NCBI GenBank assembly: GCA_026874595.1
Contig: CM049316.1
Location: 25,009,839 to 25,073,838, forward strand
Direction of reading: 5' to 3'
Length of the DNA stretch: 64,000 nt
Origin: Sipunculus nudus
Taxonomy: Eukaryota > Annelida > Sipuncula > Golfingiida > Sipunculidae
The notes below the pieces were generated by a model that saw only the letters and a list, made by a program, of their open reading frames with translations, had not been told where the DNA came from and searched no databases. The position numbers were made by a program, and so were the translations under genes. The first letter of the stretch is position 1; each line of letters starts with the position of its first letter. Shown piece by piece: positions 33,304 through 46,599 of this stretch.

Positions 33304-36300
33304 TTCAATTAAATATCATTTTAAACTAATTTACATTTAAAATCCTGAACTGTCATTTTGCCTTTAAAGCAGACTCTCATTTCCTTCCGTAAAATATGAG
33401 TTATTTACAAAAAAGTATAACACTTTCCTCAAATTTTAATTAAATGTAATCTTTCAAAAATAATTTAAAAATAAAACGATGACCAATAATATGGCATGAT
33501 TCACTCGTTTCCGTTACAATGTGAAATCAAGATATTAAAACAGAAATTAAATAATTAATGCAGATTTCGTGAATTAGACTTTAAGATTTGCTGTGAAATA
33601 ACGAGCGGCGGATCCAAAGATTTGGGTGGTGGGGGGTGTTCTCAGGGAACGTTTGCCCCCTAAGTATATTTAGGTTTTAGGTTTCATATGTTGTTTGTTT
33701 CTAAAGCGAGAATATTCCCTGTTATTTTATACCAAAATTGCTTCTTAACATCTGCAATTGTGAAAGTAATTGTAACAAAATACCCGCACTGAGGGAGTAG
33801 GTCAAAACTTTGACACAAGTAGTGCCAAAGGTGAAACGGAAATGTAAGCCTGAGACAGTTTAGTATTAAGATCCCATATTGATTATATATGAAACATTAA
33901 AATATGCAATGATATGCTGTAAATGTTATTAACATTTTTTTAAAGACTAAGGTATATTAAATAAATTAAATATCATTTAAACCCATCTTATTGTATAACA
34001 ATAATAATTCATTCTGTTTACATTTCAGTCAATGTGTTAAATAAATTGACCGATATTTCAGTCCATTAGTAAAATGCCTGAAAATTTTAGTCATTTTATA
34101 GATTGTATTTCCTGAGTGAATCAAGCTAGTTAAAAATTGACAGATTTAACACATTGACTGTAACGCTTGCGAGTTATCCCCCAACCCTTGAAGATAAATT
34201 GATGCAAATGCATTTGAGCAAAGCTCGTCCTATCCCTGTCACTGGTATTACATAACTGGATGTCCTTGGTTGTAACCTCTGGAAGAAACAATCATTTGAG
34301 AAAATAACAAGGAAAATGGCAAAAGGATAAAACATAGTTTTATTATGTGAGGCCTTTCAAAGTGAAGATCAAATACGTGTTTGCTACAAGCATCCACATT
34401 AGAAAGCTGTTATATATCAAGTTACAATGGCATTATAGAGTCGAGCTGCTTAATGCATTAAATTTTATGTTATAAAACAGATACAACTAATCATTAGCGT
34501 TAATGGAAAGAAACACTATTATCGTATGTTCTATTCTTATGACTACAGTCAGTATACAACCGGATGACTGGACTCTGCCCACGCATCGCGCTCAGCAGCT
34601 GAACTTGGTACATTAATCCTTATACAAAAGCTTGTCATTCTTTGTATCGTATCAACATGTGGCGGGGATCAACGTTTACGATATTTTAAAGTATTCTTTA
34701 TGTCTATGGTTGGTGCTTATTTCCATTAAAGTTTACTCTTTTGTTTCTAATTAAGTAATATATGATCGGGGCCTGTGTTTACCGCTCTGTTCATATGTTG
34801 AATGAGGAAGGGTAAAACCTTTATACATACAAACAAAAGTAACATGTCCTATTTACTCCGGGACCAAAGAAGAAGGCAATTTCTGAGAAAGATTCTGAGC
34901 AAGAAGGCAATTTCTTTTAAACATTTGCTGGCCGTGGAATTATTTTGTCGAGCCACCAGAAGGAGAAAAGTGCGTTTCAGTTTTCAAGTTTTGGAACGGT
35001 CCATGTGAACAACACAAAGTTTAGTCAGTTTTCATGGCCCCTTTATGAAATCTTTGTAATAAACAAGGTAAGTGTTTTAATGATTAAGCAGTCTCAGAAA
35101 AGATTTGCGACTCATCTACAAAGAAATGTACGGTAAATGAACGCTAGAATTTTGGTTGTGTCAAAAGTAAAGATTAATTTGAATTTTCCTCAGGTCTTCT
35201 TCTTTACATTTCATAAGTTCAGACTTTGTAAAAATTGAGAAAAAAAACTCATGATATGTAGCCTGTGTTTCAAGGAACAGATCTAAGTTTCTGCTTTAAA
35301 TGGAACCCCAAGTACATTTAAAAGCCTTTTTATTATATCATAATGTATCACTCAACTCCTAACAACCAGGTCTGGTATCTAACGGCATTAAAAAAAAATA
35401 ATCCAATGTATTGACACACGTTTTGGGATTTGTATGTTTAAACCATTATACTTTAATCTAGCCATGACAACATGACATTCAGGCCTTTTAAAAATAAACT
35501 GATAGGGGCCTGCGAGTCATGATACAAGTCATAACAGAACACCAATTCCAAGGGTCGGATCAATATAGTAGTAGTATTTGACACCAGAGGTTTATATGGT
35601 GGTCTTTTATTTGCTAAATAATAAAAAAAGTTGTTACACAAGATTTGTGTTTTTCCATGACGGCGAGAAATGAACTTTGAAGCCGGTTCCGCTACCGCAG
35701 TTTCCGCTGTCAAGCTGTCATGACGGACGGCGAGACAAATATTCCGAGTAAAACCAGCCTCATTATTAATAACTGCTCCATGAATACACGTAAGTCAACC
35801 GTGAATGTTATATATATTATTTTTCCAAACATAATAACGTCACTTTATTCTGATCTCGAGAAAATGACAGTTCGACAAGCGGATGAAAATGAGAAAGTAC
35901 TGTAAGAAATGGCCTGCACATCTACTTACACTACAATTGACCCGAACCCTTTAGCTTGTACTGCCACCTCAACGTCGTCAGGTAATTCAGAAACGACGAC
36001 TTAGTGGCAGGATGCCCATAACTTCTACTCCACACAATATTAAAACCGTACTGATACCCAACTAAAATATAATTCAAATCAACATCAACTATTATCCCAC
36101 CCATCCGAATAAACCCACGTACTGCATATTGTTGGATAATTACCAAAAATCATAATTACCAAAGTATTCTGAATGTTTATGTCAAATTTAATTACAAAAC
36201 CTTTATTGCTTAGTCTTAACCATAAGTGCAATAATTACACCACCTATGAGTTAAAGTAGTATATTGCTTTACAACATGTATATATCGTTAACCTTATGTT

Positions 36301-39248
36301 ATCACCTTTTCTTGTGAGAGAGAACGGGACAAATATAATGTTTGGCTGAATGTAAAATGAACAAATGATATTCCAAGCAGGAATTAGATTAAATCATGGG
36401 CCTTTAAGCAACTGCTTCATATCATTAGTTATTACTACGTATGTTAACCGTTCTTGCGTTGGGACAGGTCCGCATTAGTTTAACAGAGTTTGTCCGGGCT
36501 GGGTTTTCCATAGGCCGATGCTCACTGGCGGAGCGCCTCGATATACCCTTCGCGAAATGTCCCAGATAATGCCAAATTCCTCAGGATTCATGTGGAAAAT
36601 TATCCCCTTATTACACACTTGGCATCATACCAAACATATGAAACCAAAACCGGGTGTTTCCAAAGCGTGATGACTGATGAGTTGTGGGACAATGATAAAG
36701 TGCCCCGTCAATCAATTTGTAGATATATGAAATGAATACGAATGATACAAATATCATAACATCAAAATAGTACACACTACACCCGTAGAGCTGGTCTGAT
36801 TTATGCAGCTGCTATAATAATCAACTGGCTATTTAGACCATAACGAGCGCCATTGGAGTACAACGCTGCATACAGATATATAAGGTGAGAAATTGTACAT
36901 AAATAACTGTCCATAGTTTAACAAGTGATCTTTTACACAGCTGTATACGGGGCATTGATTTTCTTGTCGCCCCACGTTAAAGGTAATTATATCCCTCTGG
37001 GCGTGCACGGTACAGTAGGTTCATAATGATTAATATTCAATCCAGCTGGATATAATCGAAAGTAACAGGGATTAAACCAAGGGTACGGTTGAGCAGGGAT
37101 ATACAATGCAGTGCAATTACCTCTGATTGACTTACGTCTGGTTGGGCGGGGCTGTTAATGATACTTTGGATACATTCTAGCATTGGAAAAGGTTAAATCT
37201 ATACAACTTGATGATGGGTAAGGGTGTGCTAATGTCAGTATTAGGTTTAAATATAGCAATGATACAATGATAATCATCTGTTATTAACAAGCAATTATTT
37301 TGGAACAAATGCAGGGGCGGATTAAGAGGGGGTGCACCACCTTTTCTTCTTAAAAAAGCTTGAAAATAATATACATAAAATGATTATAATATATATAAAG
37401 CAATACATAAAAAATATACACTCAGTATCGTAAGCGCCGGATTTCGAGTCTCGCGCCGGGTTCAGTATGCGAAAGTTATATATACAATCTGCTAAAGTCA
37501 GTGAAATTTAGCAATATTTTTTTAAAAGATAAATCCCTAAAAATAGGCTGCAAATAAGGAATGATATTTAGGCAAAAATTAGCTACCATGAATCCATAAC
37601 CATACCTTGCAAACTGTTTTAGGAATACAATAAAATCATTTTCCGAGAAAACAGTCTGTATTTTTACTACATCTCAATCCCACTGATGAAGGTCATGGTC
37701 ACTGGTCACATGCACAAAGAAGTATATTAAAAGTTGCTGATTGGTTGATTTGTGTCATAAATATTCTAAATAATGTAACTTTCAAAGTGAGGCTAGCAAC
37801 CAATGGCAGACGCCATATCAGATTCAGAGGAACCAAAAGGTTGTAAATATAAATATTAAGTTTTTATCATGTTTTTTTTTATCTCATATTAGGCCTGTTG
37901 TACCTCTTACACTTCAGTGTCAAAATGTGTGATTATATATAATTTTGAGAGAATAACTGCCAAATTCCAATGCGAACAGACTGGTGGAACACACTATATA
38001 GTATTTCTGGCATACTTGCTAACCCGGCCACGGAAGCTGAGCCCCTTTTTTTCATAAATTCCTCTAATCTCTACTGTGATTGCTCTATTGATTTTCAACA
38101 TTTAACTTTGCGAAACTGATGCCAACTGTAGCTTTAACATGTAGAATGTTTCAAGTGTGCTGATTCACACATTTAAGTATGGCAAACATAGATGATTTCT
38201 CTCTCACGAAATCCAAAACGCACCTTTTTCCGCTCAGCATGCGGATCGCACGTGATGATCGTCTGCTGTGATCAGGTCACGTGATCTAGCACTGCTTTCA
38301 AGAGTTTTGTCAGTTGAAATCAGAAACATCAAGTGCGCCCTCTACAGACATCATACGGTTTCATATTAGCAGTCTGCATCCTTTTTTTTTATTTAAGACA
38401 GAACAAAATATGATTCCTTTCTGCCGATATAACGGTCCCGAACACTCAATGTTAGTCGTCGACGATATGTGGTTTTACTAGTGTGGTGTCTTGCGAGGAT
38501 GGCATTAAATTTAAATAAAACCGGTTTCTTTGGATCTGATTGGAAATATGCAAGTGAAAAAGTGATTGTCTTAAAAAACAACATATATGGCGTTGGTGAA
38601 TTTATTATTAATAACGTTTTTGATTTTAATTTATTTATAGACACTATTTTGACCATGGTAACGTTAATATCCTGACATATGTTACTGCAATGCTTTAACA
38701 TCTGATGCCAAAACCGGGTGGTGAAATATAAGACTTCTGATGAAAGAGAAATAATGGGAATTCGGCTATGGAGTGTACGACCTTAAAAATTAGGTCAAGA
38801 TAAAAAAAACGTAAGCAGCACATGCAAGGTCAGCATTCATTTGTTGTGAATAACCTGACTAGACATCTGTTCCATTCATTAAATCGAATTCATACACCGA
38901 GCGCATACCCCAAACATAAACACAAAAAGGTTCTGATTCGTGAATCAAATGTATAGTTCAATCATTAAGCTTAAAAGAACACTATTCATACAGTGTGAAA
39001 AGAGTAGCTGTTCATTTTAACAGGATAGACATACACGCATACTACACATCCGTGTTTGAATCCAAGCGAAATAAGTAATACTGGGAACTATTGTCCAAAA
39101 GCCCTATCCACAAAATTGTATTACATTCAACTAACACCTTTTTAGTTTGTACACAAAATGGCAGCCCCATTTGCGGTTTCGAAATTTTGAGAGGCAAGGG
39201 TTTGATAAGGGTAAGGAAATACGACAAGTAAGTACTGCAAGAACAGTT
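33304..39248. other. Long gene-poor stretch
   Basis: About 6 kb of AT-rich DNA with G-rich GGCGGATC-type blocks near 33605 and 37315, and inverted short blocks TCAATGTGTTAAATAAATTG (34031) and TTAACACATTGACTG (34146). ORFs are short and unrecognised. Confidence 0.45.
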
Positions 39249-39504
39249 TCTTGGTGGAAAATTATATGCGGACAGAGTTTGGTGACCAATAGACCAGTAT
39301 CATCTTAGTTGAATCCGGAGAACCGCTTTGGGCTTGACCTCACCTGCTAACTATAGTAACAATTATAGTATAAATTTTAAAAATAAATCTCTAAGAAAGT
39401 ATCATATCCATAGGATCCCATTTTTTGTCACATTAACCTATCATTAACATAAGCAGTAAGGCTATTAATTGTAAGGTAATTTTCCTCATTAAACGTAAAA
39501 TGAC

Positions 39505-39571
<67 letters not shown>

Positions 39572-39693
39572 CTTCATCTTGTTGATCAGCGGTACTTGTT
39601 TAATAATACAATACAGATTTAAATATACTGATGCCTGTCAGAGTTTATGACAGACGCATACATACATTTGGATATTTCAATATGTCGGTAAAT
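39249..39693. repeat. Tandem-duplicated unit X-Y, copy 1
   Basis: X (39249-39395) begins TCTTGGTGGAAAATTATATG. Y (39396-39693) begins AAAGTATCATATCCATAGG and contains a (TA)n tract at 39509-39570. X recurs directly afterwards at 39696-39842, and Y recurs at 40714-41001. No ORF is conserved. Confidence 0.85.
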
Positions 39694-39695
39694 TA

Positions 39696-39842
39696 TCTTG
39701 GTGGAAAATTATATGCGGAAAGAGTTTGGTGACCAATAGACCAGTATCATCTTAGAAGAATTCGGAGAACCGCTTTGGGCTTGACCTCATCTGCTAACTA
39801 TAGTAACAATTATAGTATAAATTTTAAAAATAAATCTCTAAG
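39696..39842. repeat. Unit X, second copy
   Basis: It matches 39249-39395 at an offset of 447 bp with a few substitutions. It stops exactly where X meets Y in copy 1 (CTCTAAG). Y does not follow; an unrelated segment of about 869 bp does. Confidence 0.85.
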
Positions 39843-40566
39843 GAATCTCGTCTTAGCATGTTTAATGATTTGTAACTATTTATGTTTTTCTTTTTCGAAA
39901 CTGTTACATATGCATTTTAAAAAATCACTGCAGGGGCGGGTCCAGGGAGGTTTTAGGGTAAAATCTCTTTTACTTGGAAAAATTGTTTTTTTAGGCAGGG
40001 CTTTCAATTAATTTTCAAGTGGTCTCTTTGGCATTATGCACTTTTTTACGGGTATTTTACCTTGAGGGTTGACACTAAATCCCTCCCTCCCCAAAATACC
40101 CGAATCTGTCCCTGTTTGTACTCTACTTAAACAAACCACATGTCACAGTGTCACGTGATAGAGGCGCGCCCGTATAACGTGAATGTCAATGTAAATTATA
40201 TTTATCAGCTATTAGTGCTCCCATTAAGATCATAAACACCATAGACCATAAATTACGCAGGTGACATGACATTAGTTAATTGGCGTGATGCGTGATGGCG
40301 TGACGCTTCTATATATATATATATATGACTATAAGACGAACGTGAAGACAATCATTAACGCCTGATTACAAATTAAGTTTATGTATATGGGATAAGCTGC
40401 GATAATGATGCACCAGAATGAGAATAGGGCATTATAAAATTATTTTAAAATGATTATTTTTATATTGTTACAATGATACCATTATGATTGACTTCGCGCA
40501 GACAAAATATGAATTACCTCAAATTTCTATTTTATTTAATATTACATATTTCGTATACATGTATAT

Positions 40567-40626
<60 letters not shown>

Positions 40627-40711
40627 ATTCGACTTCATGGTTGGTGCTCGATTATCAATATGATATCAACCTTTCACGTGAATCAGAAAAATTAACGCTA
40701 ATAACCGCACC
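39843..40711. mobile_element. Candidate insertion splitting the second X-Y copy
   Basis: This segment lies precisely between the second X and the second Y. It contains (TA)n tracts at 40311-40326 and 40561-40622 and a CAGGGGCGGGTCCAGGG block like others in the window. It has no clear ORF, no terminal inverted repeats that I can see, and at most an AG flanking duplication. An insertion is the simplest reading; independent duplication of Y is the alternative. Confidence 0.5.
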
Positions 40712-40822
40712 AGAAAGTATCATATCCATAGGATCGCATTTTTTGTCACATGAACCTATCGTTAACATAAGCAGTAAGGATATTAATTGTGAGGTAATTT
40801 TCCTCATTAAACGTAAAATGAC

Positions 40823-40879
<57 letters not shown>

Positions 40880-41001
40880 CTTCATCTTGTTGATCAGCGG
40901 TACTTGTTTAATAATACAATACAGATTTAAATATACTGATGCCTGTCAGAGTTTATGACAGACGCATACATACATTTGGATATTTCAATATGTCGGTAAA
41001 T
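40712..41001. repeat. Unit Y, second copy
   Basis: It matches 39394-39693 at a starting offset of 1318 bp, with a few substitutions and a shorter (TA)n tract (40826-40879). Homology ends at CGGTAAAT in both copies. Confidence 0.85.
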
Positions 41002-41264
41002 CATCCCGTCATGGTATATAATACTGCGCTTTAAATGATTCATCGAAATCATCCTGTGGTAGTCATGCTTTACTTAATAAAAACTCGTTTGGTCCTTGGA
41101 GATTTGCTGCTTTGTAACGGTGAAATAGGTATTAGTCAGCCTAGTGGGTAGTCTGTTGACGGTGCTTACAAACGGGGGCTTCTATAATGCCAGTTCCCGG
41201 GGGTTTGGGGAGCGTCATATTGAATTTAAGCTTCAATTGAACGTGCTTTTCATCAATAACACCT

Positions 41265-41516
41265 ATGGCGACGAACGTTATGGAAAACGTCCAGGATATA
41301 CTTAAAGGGGACCCCAGAGCGACGGTGGTTTGCTTTGGCTACAAAAACACACGGCCCTGGTTGGGTCAGGGTCACGTGGTACAGCTAGATCACTTCCGTC
41401 TTATTCAGTCCGGGACTGTTTCCGCAGGGAAAGTATGTGTATGGGGTCAAAGGTTTTCTAGTTTCGTTTTCCCAGCTGCTGTGAGAGACATCTTGGTAAA
41501 CTTGAGCCTTCCATGA
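41265..41516 (+). CDS. Unrecognised 83-codon ORF, possible small gene or exon
   Basis: The ORF has a true ATG with G at +4 and ends at TGA. An AATAAA lies about 30 bp after the stop. Base composition is more GC-rich than the flanks, and no simple repeat contributes. The product has no signal peptide or membrane segment that I can see, is mildly hydrophobic at its C-terminus, and shows no known motif. Chance occurrence, a retrotransposed fragment or a real small protein are all possible. Confidence 0.25.
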   Translation: MATNVMENVQDILKGDPRATVVCFGYKNTRPWLGQGHVVQLDHFRLIQSGTVSAGKVCVWGQRFSSFVFPAAVRDILVNLSLP

Positions 41517-41888
41517 CATTTCTCTTTCTTTAACCTAAAGGAAGAATAAAAACAAATCCTTCTGATCTACATAAAAACCTTGTCTTTGTTTGTATTTTTC
41601 ACTCATTGTTGTCCTTAATCGAGAATAAAAATTATTCATGTCATTTATTAAATGCGTTATTACAAAATCTTATTTTTCCATTTTGTTTGTCTTTTAATCT
41701 TGCTTTCATATTTTCACCTAGGCATATATAACGGTCGATTTAATTCATACCACAAAGCTGGAAATATGACATCATCTATCTCTGACGCATCTCTCTCTCT
41801 CATATTTTCATGTTTTATATAAAATCAGGCCTTATAATTTTTACGTTAGCGACTTTAACATATTGTCTTCGTTCATTGTATTTTACAT

Positions 41889-42806
41889 GAACACTCTCTG
41901 ACACAGCTGTGGCTATGACGCCGTGTGTCTCTGACATAGCTATTGTTATGACACCATGTCTCAGGATAACTATGGATATGACACAGTGTGTCTCTAACAC
42001 GGCTGTGACCAGGTCACTGTTCGTCGCTGACACGGTAGTGGCTATAATTCCGTGTACTTCTGACAAAACGTTGACTATAACTCGGTGGGTCCCTGACACA
42101 GCTGTGGCTATGACAGAGTGTGTCTCTGACACAGCAGTGTTTATGATACCTCATGTCTCTGACACAGCTGAGGCTATGAAACCGTGTGTCTCTGACACTA
42201 TTATGACTATAACACAATGGGTCTTTGACAAAGCTGTGGCACCATGTGTTTCTGACACAGCTGTGACTATGACGCCGTGTGAGACACACACATGGTTTTG
42301 ATACCGTGTCTCAGAGACACTTTGGCTATGGCACCGTATGTCGCTGACTCAGTTGTGACTACAACTCCGTGTATCACTGACACAGTTGTGGCTATGATAT
42401 CGCGTCTCTCTGAGACAGACTTTGCTATGACACAATGTGTCTCTGACACAATTATGGTTATGACACATTGAGTCTCTGTCAAAGCTGAGGCTATGGAACT
42501 GTGTGTTTATGACACTATAATTTTTATGACACCGTGTGTCTCTGACACAGCTATGGGTATGAGACCGCGTGTTTCTGACACGATAGTGGCTATAACTCCG
42601 TGTATCTCTGAAAAAATAGACTATGACACAGTTGGTCTCTGACACAGCTGTGGCTATTGTACCGTATATCTCTGACACGGTTGTAACTTTACCACAGTGT
42701 GTCGCTGACACAGTTGTGGCTATAACACCGTGTGTCTCTGACACGATTGTGACTATGACACCGTTTATCTGACACAAACTGTGGCGATGACACCTTGTGT
42801 CTCTGA
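41889..42806. repeat. 33-bp minisatellite, about 27 degenerate units
   Basis: The unit reads roughly GTGTGTCTCTGACACAGCTG then TGGCTATGACACC. Unit length is a multiple of three, so stop-free frames stay open: plus-strand peptides repeat CVSDTAVAMTP, and minus-strand peptides repeat SETHGVIATAV or VRDTRCHSHSC. Some units carry small deletions. ORFs of up to 142 codons arise in several frames on both strands, which is what a tandem repeat produces. I do not call a gene here. Confidence 0.9.
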
Positions 42807-44784
42807 AATACTATGTGTCTCTTTCTCTTAAACACACAGAAAATAATATACAACGTCATAATTATCATTACTATCGGTACCTTGGCCTTTACTTAACGTA
42901 AAATTTATATGATGGTATTCATAGGCCTATATTGCAACCTTGTAAATTCGCATACGAAAATAGTTAAAGATGGCAAACAATGAAAATAAAGCTTACAACA
43001 TCACTTAAATTATACCCTATTATATTCTAGCCAAAGGGACAATATACAGCAATCACCGTTTTCAATCCTGCTGAGTTGTCTTATTTTCAAATAACCGGTT
43101 AACAATGTCCTCGACCAAGATTAAAACAGCTGTATGAAGAGCTCGCTCATCCCTGAAAAACCATTCATCCTTGTAAATTACAGAAATCAGATGGTAAAGA
43201 CAAATCAAATCAGAAAATATCTTACTCCAATTGATTATGCTGTTAACAGCAAATGGACCTTGAGTTTGTTCATTGATCTTGCGTCACTTCGCCAGGTAAT
43301 TCTTCTACCTGGGCGCCGTCCAAGGCCGCAGCGGCTAATTGGTTTCCGTCGAATTTATCGCGGAAAGAATGACGGTGGATCCGGAGCCCAGGGACATGGA
43401 CTATTGTTGTTGTTTATTGTACCCAAACCCCTCAGAGGATGGGGTAATCTATGAGCTTTTGGCACGCACTGTCTTGCCTTGAATTAAGATCTATCGTACA
43501 GGTGGCTCCCTGGGCGTATAAATTATGAACTATATTCAAAAGCACGCAACCACATGGTTCGTTAGTGTGGGAGTGCTCCAGGCAACTATTGAATCACGGT
43601 TAACTTCCCCTTTGCAAAAGTAAATTTAATTTGAGTATATTATTACTTATGTTCGTAAATGATGGAATTTGTTTTATATCGAGTTGGAAAGACAAGACGG
43701 ACCTTTTAGTGTTGTAACGTGTTAAACATGAAATCAGTGCGTCAAAACGTGTTAAAACCCGTCACGTGCCAATCACATGCCATGACGTATTTTAAAACGT
43801 CAAGAGGCAATAACTTGCACGTCACAATACTAACGTGCAATCCATTGGATATTATTTTTTTTAACCCTTCTTAAAGTGCAAAACGTGAAATCTAGCATTA
43901 TAGCTTAGAGTGTCCAACCGTGCAAACCAGAAGTCAAGATCTGTGACTTTAAATCTGCCCTTTTTTTTATCTCCTTTTTTTATATCATTTTGGATGCTGC
44001 CCTTCAGCCTTCTTACCTTGTCTTACTGCAATGTTGTATCCAGTACGCCCACCTGGTCTTGCGGCTTGGGTGTATCTAGTAGCATCAGTGACTGTGGGGT
44101 TTAGATGCATCCGGTGTGCTCATATGATCTGGTGGTTTCAATTCATCCAGTGTGCGGACATCGCAGGTGTTACAAAAGCACTCATCGATCACAGCCGTGT
44201 TAAGTGGTGGGGTAAAAGCATTAACGTGCTTTTGAGAAGGTACACTAATGAATCAGGGTGTGTCCACTAATGGTCAGGCCTGGTTTTATTCTTGTACAAC
44301 CACAGCCTTGACCTGTCTGGACACCAATCAAATGTAATCTACCGTACAGTGTTGCTTAGTTTCCGAGACACCAAGCATTTGCACGGGATATAATTATGAT
44401 CATCTTGATAAACTAATTCGCTCACTGCTCGACAAGGTACTGTGAATGGCTTCATATTTGCGAGTTTTAAATTTTGCGACATTTAAATTTTATTGTTTCG
44501 CGTTCTCACCAGAAATTTATTCTAAGTGTAATAAATAACATTTTTTTTATAAATATGATTATAATCCGATGTCTTCATTTAACAAGTCGCAGTGAGAGCT
44601 GGAGGCTTGCTTTGACTTCGAACATTTTCTAATATTTTAACCACATGCTTTCAAGGTCTGGTCCTAATTATATGTACACTGTAGGTTTTATCAAAACAGA
44701 CCAAAATAGTAAAACATAAATAATGTGGTCATAATAGATCTGCTCAGCTGTGCCAAAGGGCGTCTTAATCACGAAGGCTTCATT
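42807..44784. other. No gene recognised
   Basis: One ATG ORF of 106 codons (43134-43454) has a basic, Arg-rich C-terminal half but no motif. Around 43700-43860 there are repeated ACGTG-containing words (AACGTG, CACGTG, AACGTC). Confidence 0.4.
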
Positions 44785-44972
44785 TTCGCGATATTAGGCA
44801 AAAAAAATAAGGTTTTGTTCTCAGGCACTTTTTTCACAAATCAATGTGAGCGGGCGATTTTATTTTGTTTACCTTTTTTCTGTATGCTTCGATAAAAATG
44901 TCATATGATCAGGTAAAGGATGATAAAAACATTTTTTTTTCTTTGCAAAACAAGTAAAAGCACTAGAAAACA
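44785..44972 (+). repeat. Dispersed repeat family D, copy 1
   Basis: A left block (AGGCAAAAAAAATAAGG, TTCTCAGGCACT) is followed by an inner block running from TTCGATAAAAATGTCATATG to AACAAGTAAAAGCACTAG. Both blocks recur at 54.1 kb, where the inner block is inverted. Confidence 0.6.
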
Positions 44973-46083
44973 AAGGAAAATTTATCAAAATTATATTATT
45001 TTACCTTCTGAAAGAAATGTCCCAGCGGCTGAAACTCAAAATTGGTAAGTATCTTTTGATAATGAAAATAAAAAAAAATATGCAGGGGTTTTTTGGCCTT
45101 ATTACTATCGCGGAAGTTGCGAATTTAAACCCTCGCGAACATAAAGCCAACCACAGTATGTTTAAAACAAGCACAAATAACCTCATCTACACAAAGCCCG
45201 CCCTATGTAATATATATTTACTATATAAATGTACATATTAATTAACTCTGCTGATCGTATAGATGATTGTGACCGTGCAGATGATCGAAAGAGAAATAAA
45301 TTAAGAGTTATCGCGATTTGAGCATTATATTTAACACTAAACCGGTTCCGAAGTCCAAATGCTTTTATCAACGTACCGCAATATAGCAAGATAAAAAGAT
45401 AATTAGATAACTTAATAGTTACAAGAAACACAATGCCCAAGGTACAGAAAAATGCATTTTGTTCATTGTTATATCCTTAATAACGTGATTGGCATCTCTA
45501 GAAATCTGATATATAGAAAAGAAGAAATGCTGCAAACATTGGTTGATGAGACAACACGCCCTTCATGTAACATAATACTGCTAATCATAATGTCAGTTGT
45601 AACTTGATAATTTAGCAGGATTCTGTGTATACAAAGACAGCGGAAAGCTGTTACAAAATTACACATAACTTCTCTAACCAAGGTACTCGTATATTTTTTT
45701 CTGATGTCTTTTCAGGCTAAAAAGCTGGATTCCAAGGCAATTTGTTTGAAACTTACAATTAAAATAGCGAGAAGAGGAATGTGGAATATTTGTAGAAAAT
45801 TATTATGCAGAAAGTGTGAAGAAAATTTACCTGTATTCCTCATTCACTCCATTTGTCAAATCCATTACTGCAATTTGATCTCGAGTCACTTAAAAGTTAA
45901 ATTACAAAATTCCGTTTGATGAAAGCAGACCAAACAAGACAATCAATTTGAGTAAGGATGAAATTCATACCTTTTATATTACTTGTGTGCACAAAGTAAT
46001 CTCTGGTCTCATAATGCCATTTGTTTCTACATTTTCTGATCATCCTTGTATATAATTTGGGAATTTGGGCGTAGTCGAAAAAA

Positions 46084-46305
46084 GCGTTACTCTAACAAAC
46101 TCTCTCCGCAGCAAAATTATCGCCCATGTGCTTATCTTGATGTAGTTTCGTATCGCATCCCCGCGCCCTTATCGAACCCTACATGTTAATTTCTTCCAGT
46201 TTCTCGAAACTGCTTATAGAGGCCTTTTGCGTACTCACTTAAAAAACTTGGATGGCACAGGTCGAATATACAGAAATTATCCGCTATACCGCTAATAAAG
46301 CCTAG
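46084..46305 (+). repeat. Dispersed repeat family A, plus-strand copy
   Basis: It shares GCATCCCCGCGCCCTTATCG, TTCTTCCAGTTTCTCG and GGATGGCACAGGTCGAATAT with the other copies. The left end is more diverged than in the 14.4 and 19.8 kb copies. Confidence 0.65.
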
Positions 46306-46599
46306 CACTGTCGATCAGCACATTTTATGTTCTACTGAGACATATATAATTGCTTGAACGCAACTGGGGGTTGAACGGAGGTACCCACAGCAGCAAAGTT
46401 CAACTTCTTAATCATGAGACGTCTAAGTAACATTAAGTGGTTGGCATTTTATTCAGGGGAGCCGTCAGCCATTCTCGTCCAGTGACAAACGGAGGTGAAT
46501 ATGGGGCCCAGGGAGTGGTGGCGTGCCTCATTCCTTATGCCAAGATCATTGATGTGACCCACTGGTGATATACCAACTTTACACGGTCAATATGTTAAG

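Noticed and set aside
35453-35713. 86-codon minus-strand ORF beginning near a GC-rich patch
   Set aside because: No motif, no splice or promoter context, and composition changes midway through the ORF.
41889-42806. CRISPR-like array or repeat-protein gene
   Set aside because: Units are contiguous without spacers, and open frames occur on both strands as expected of a 33-bp repeat.
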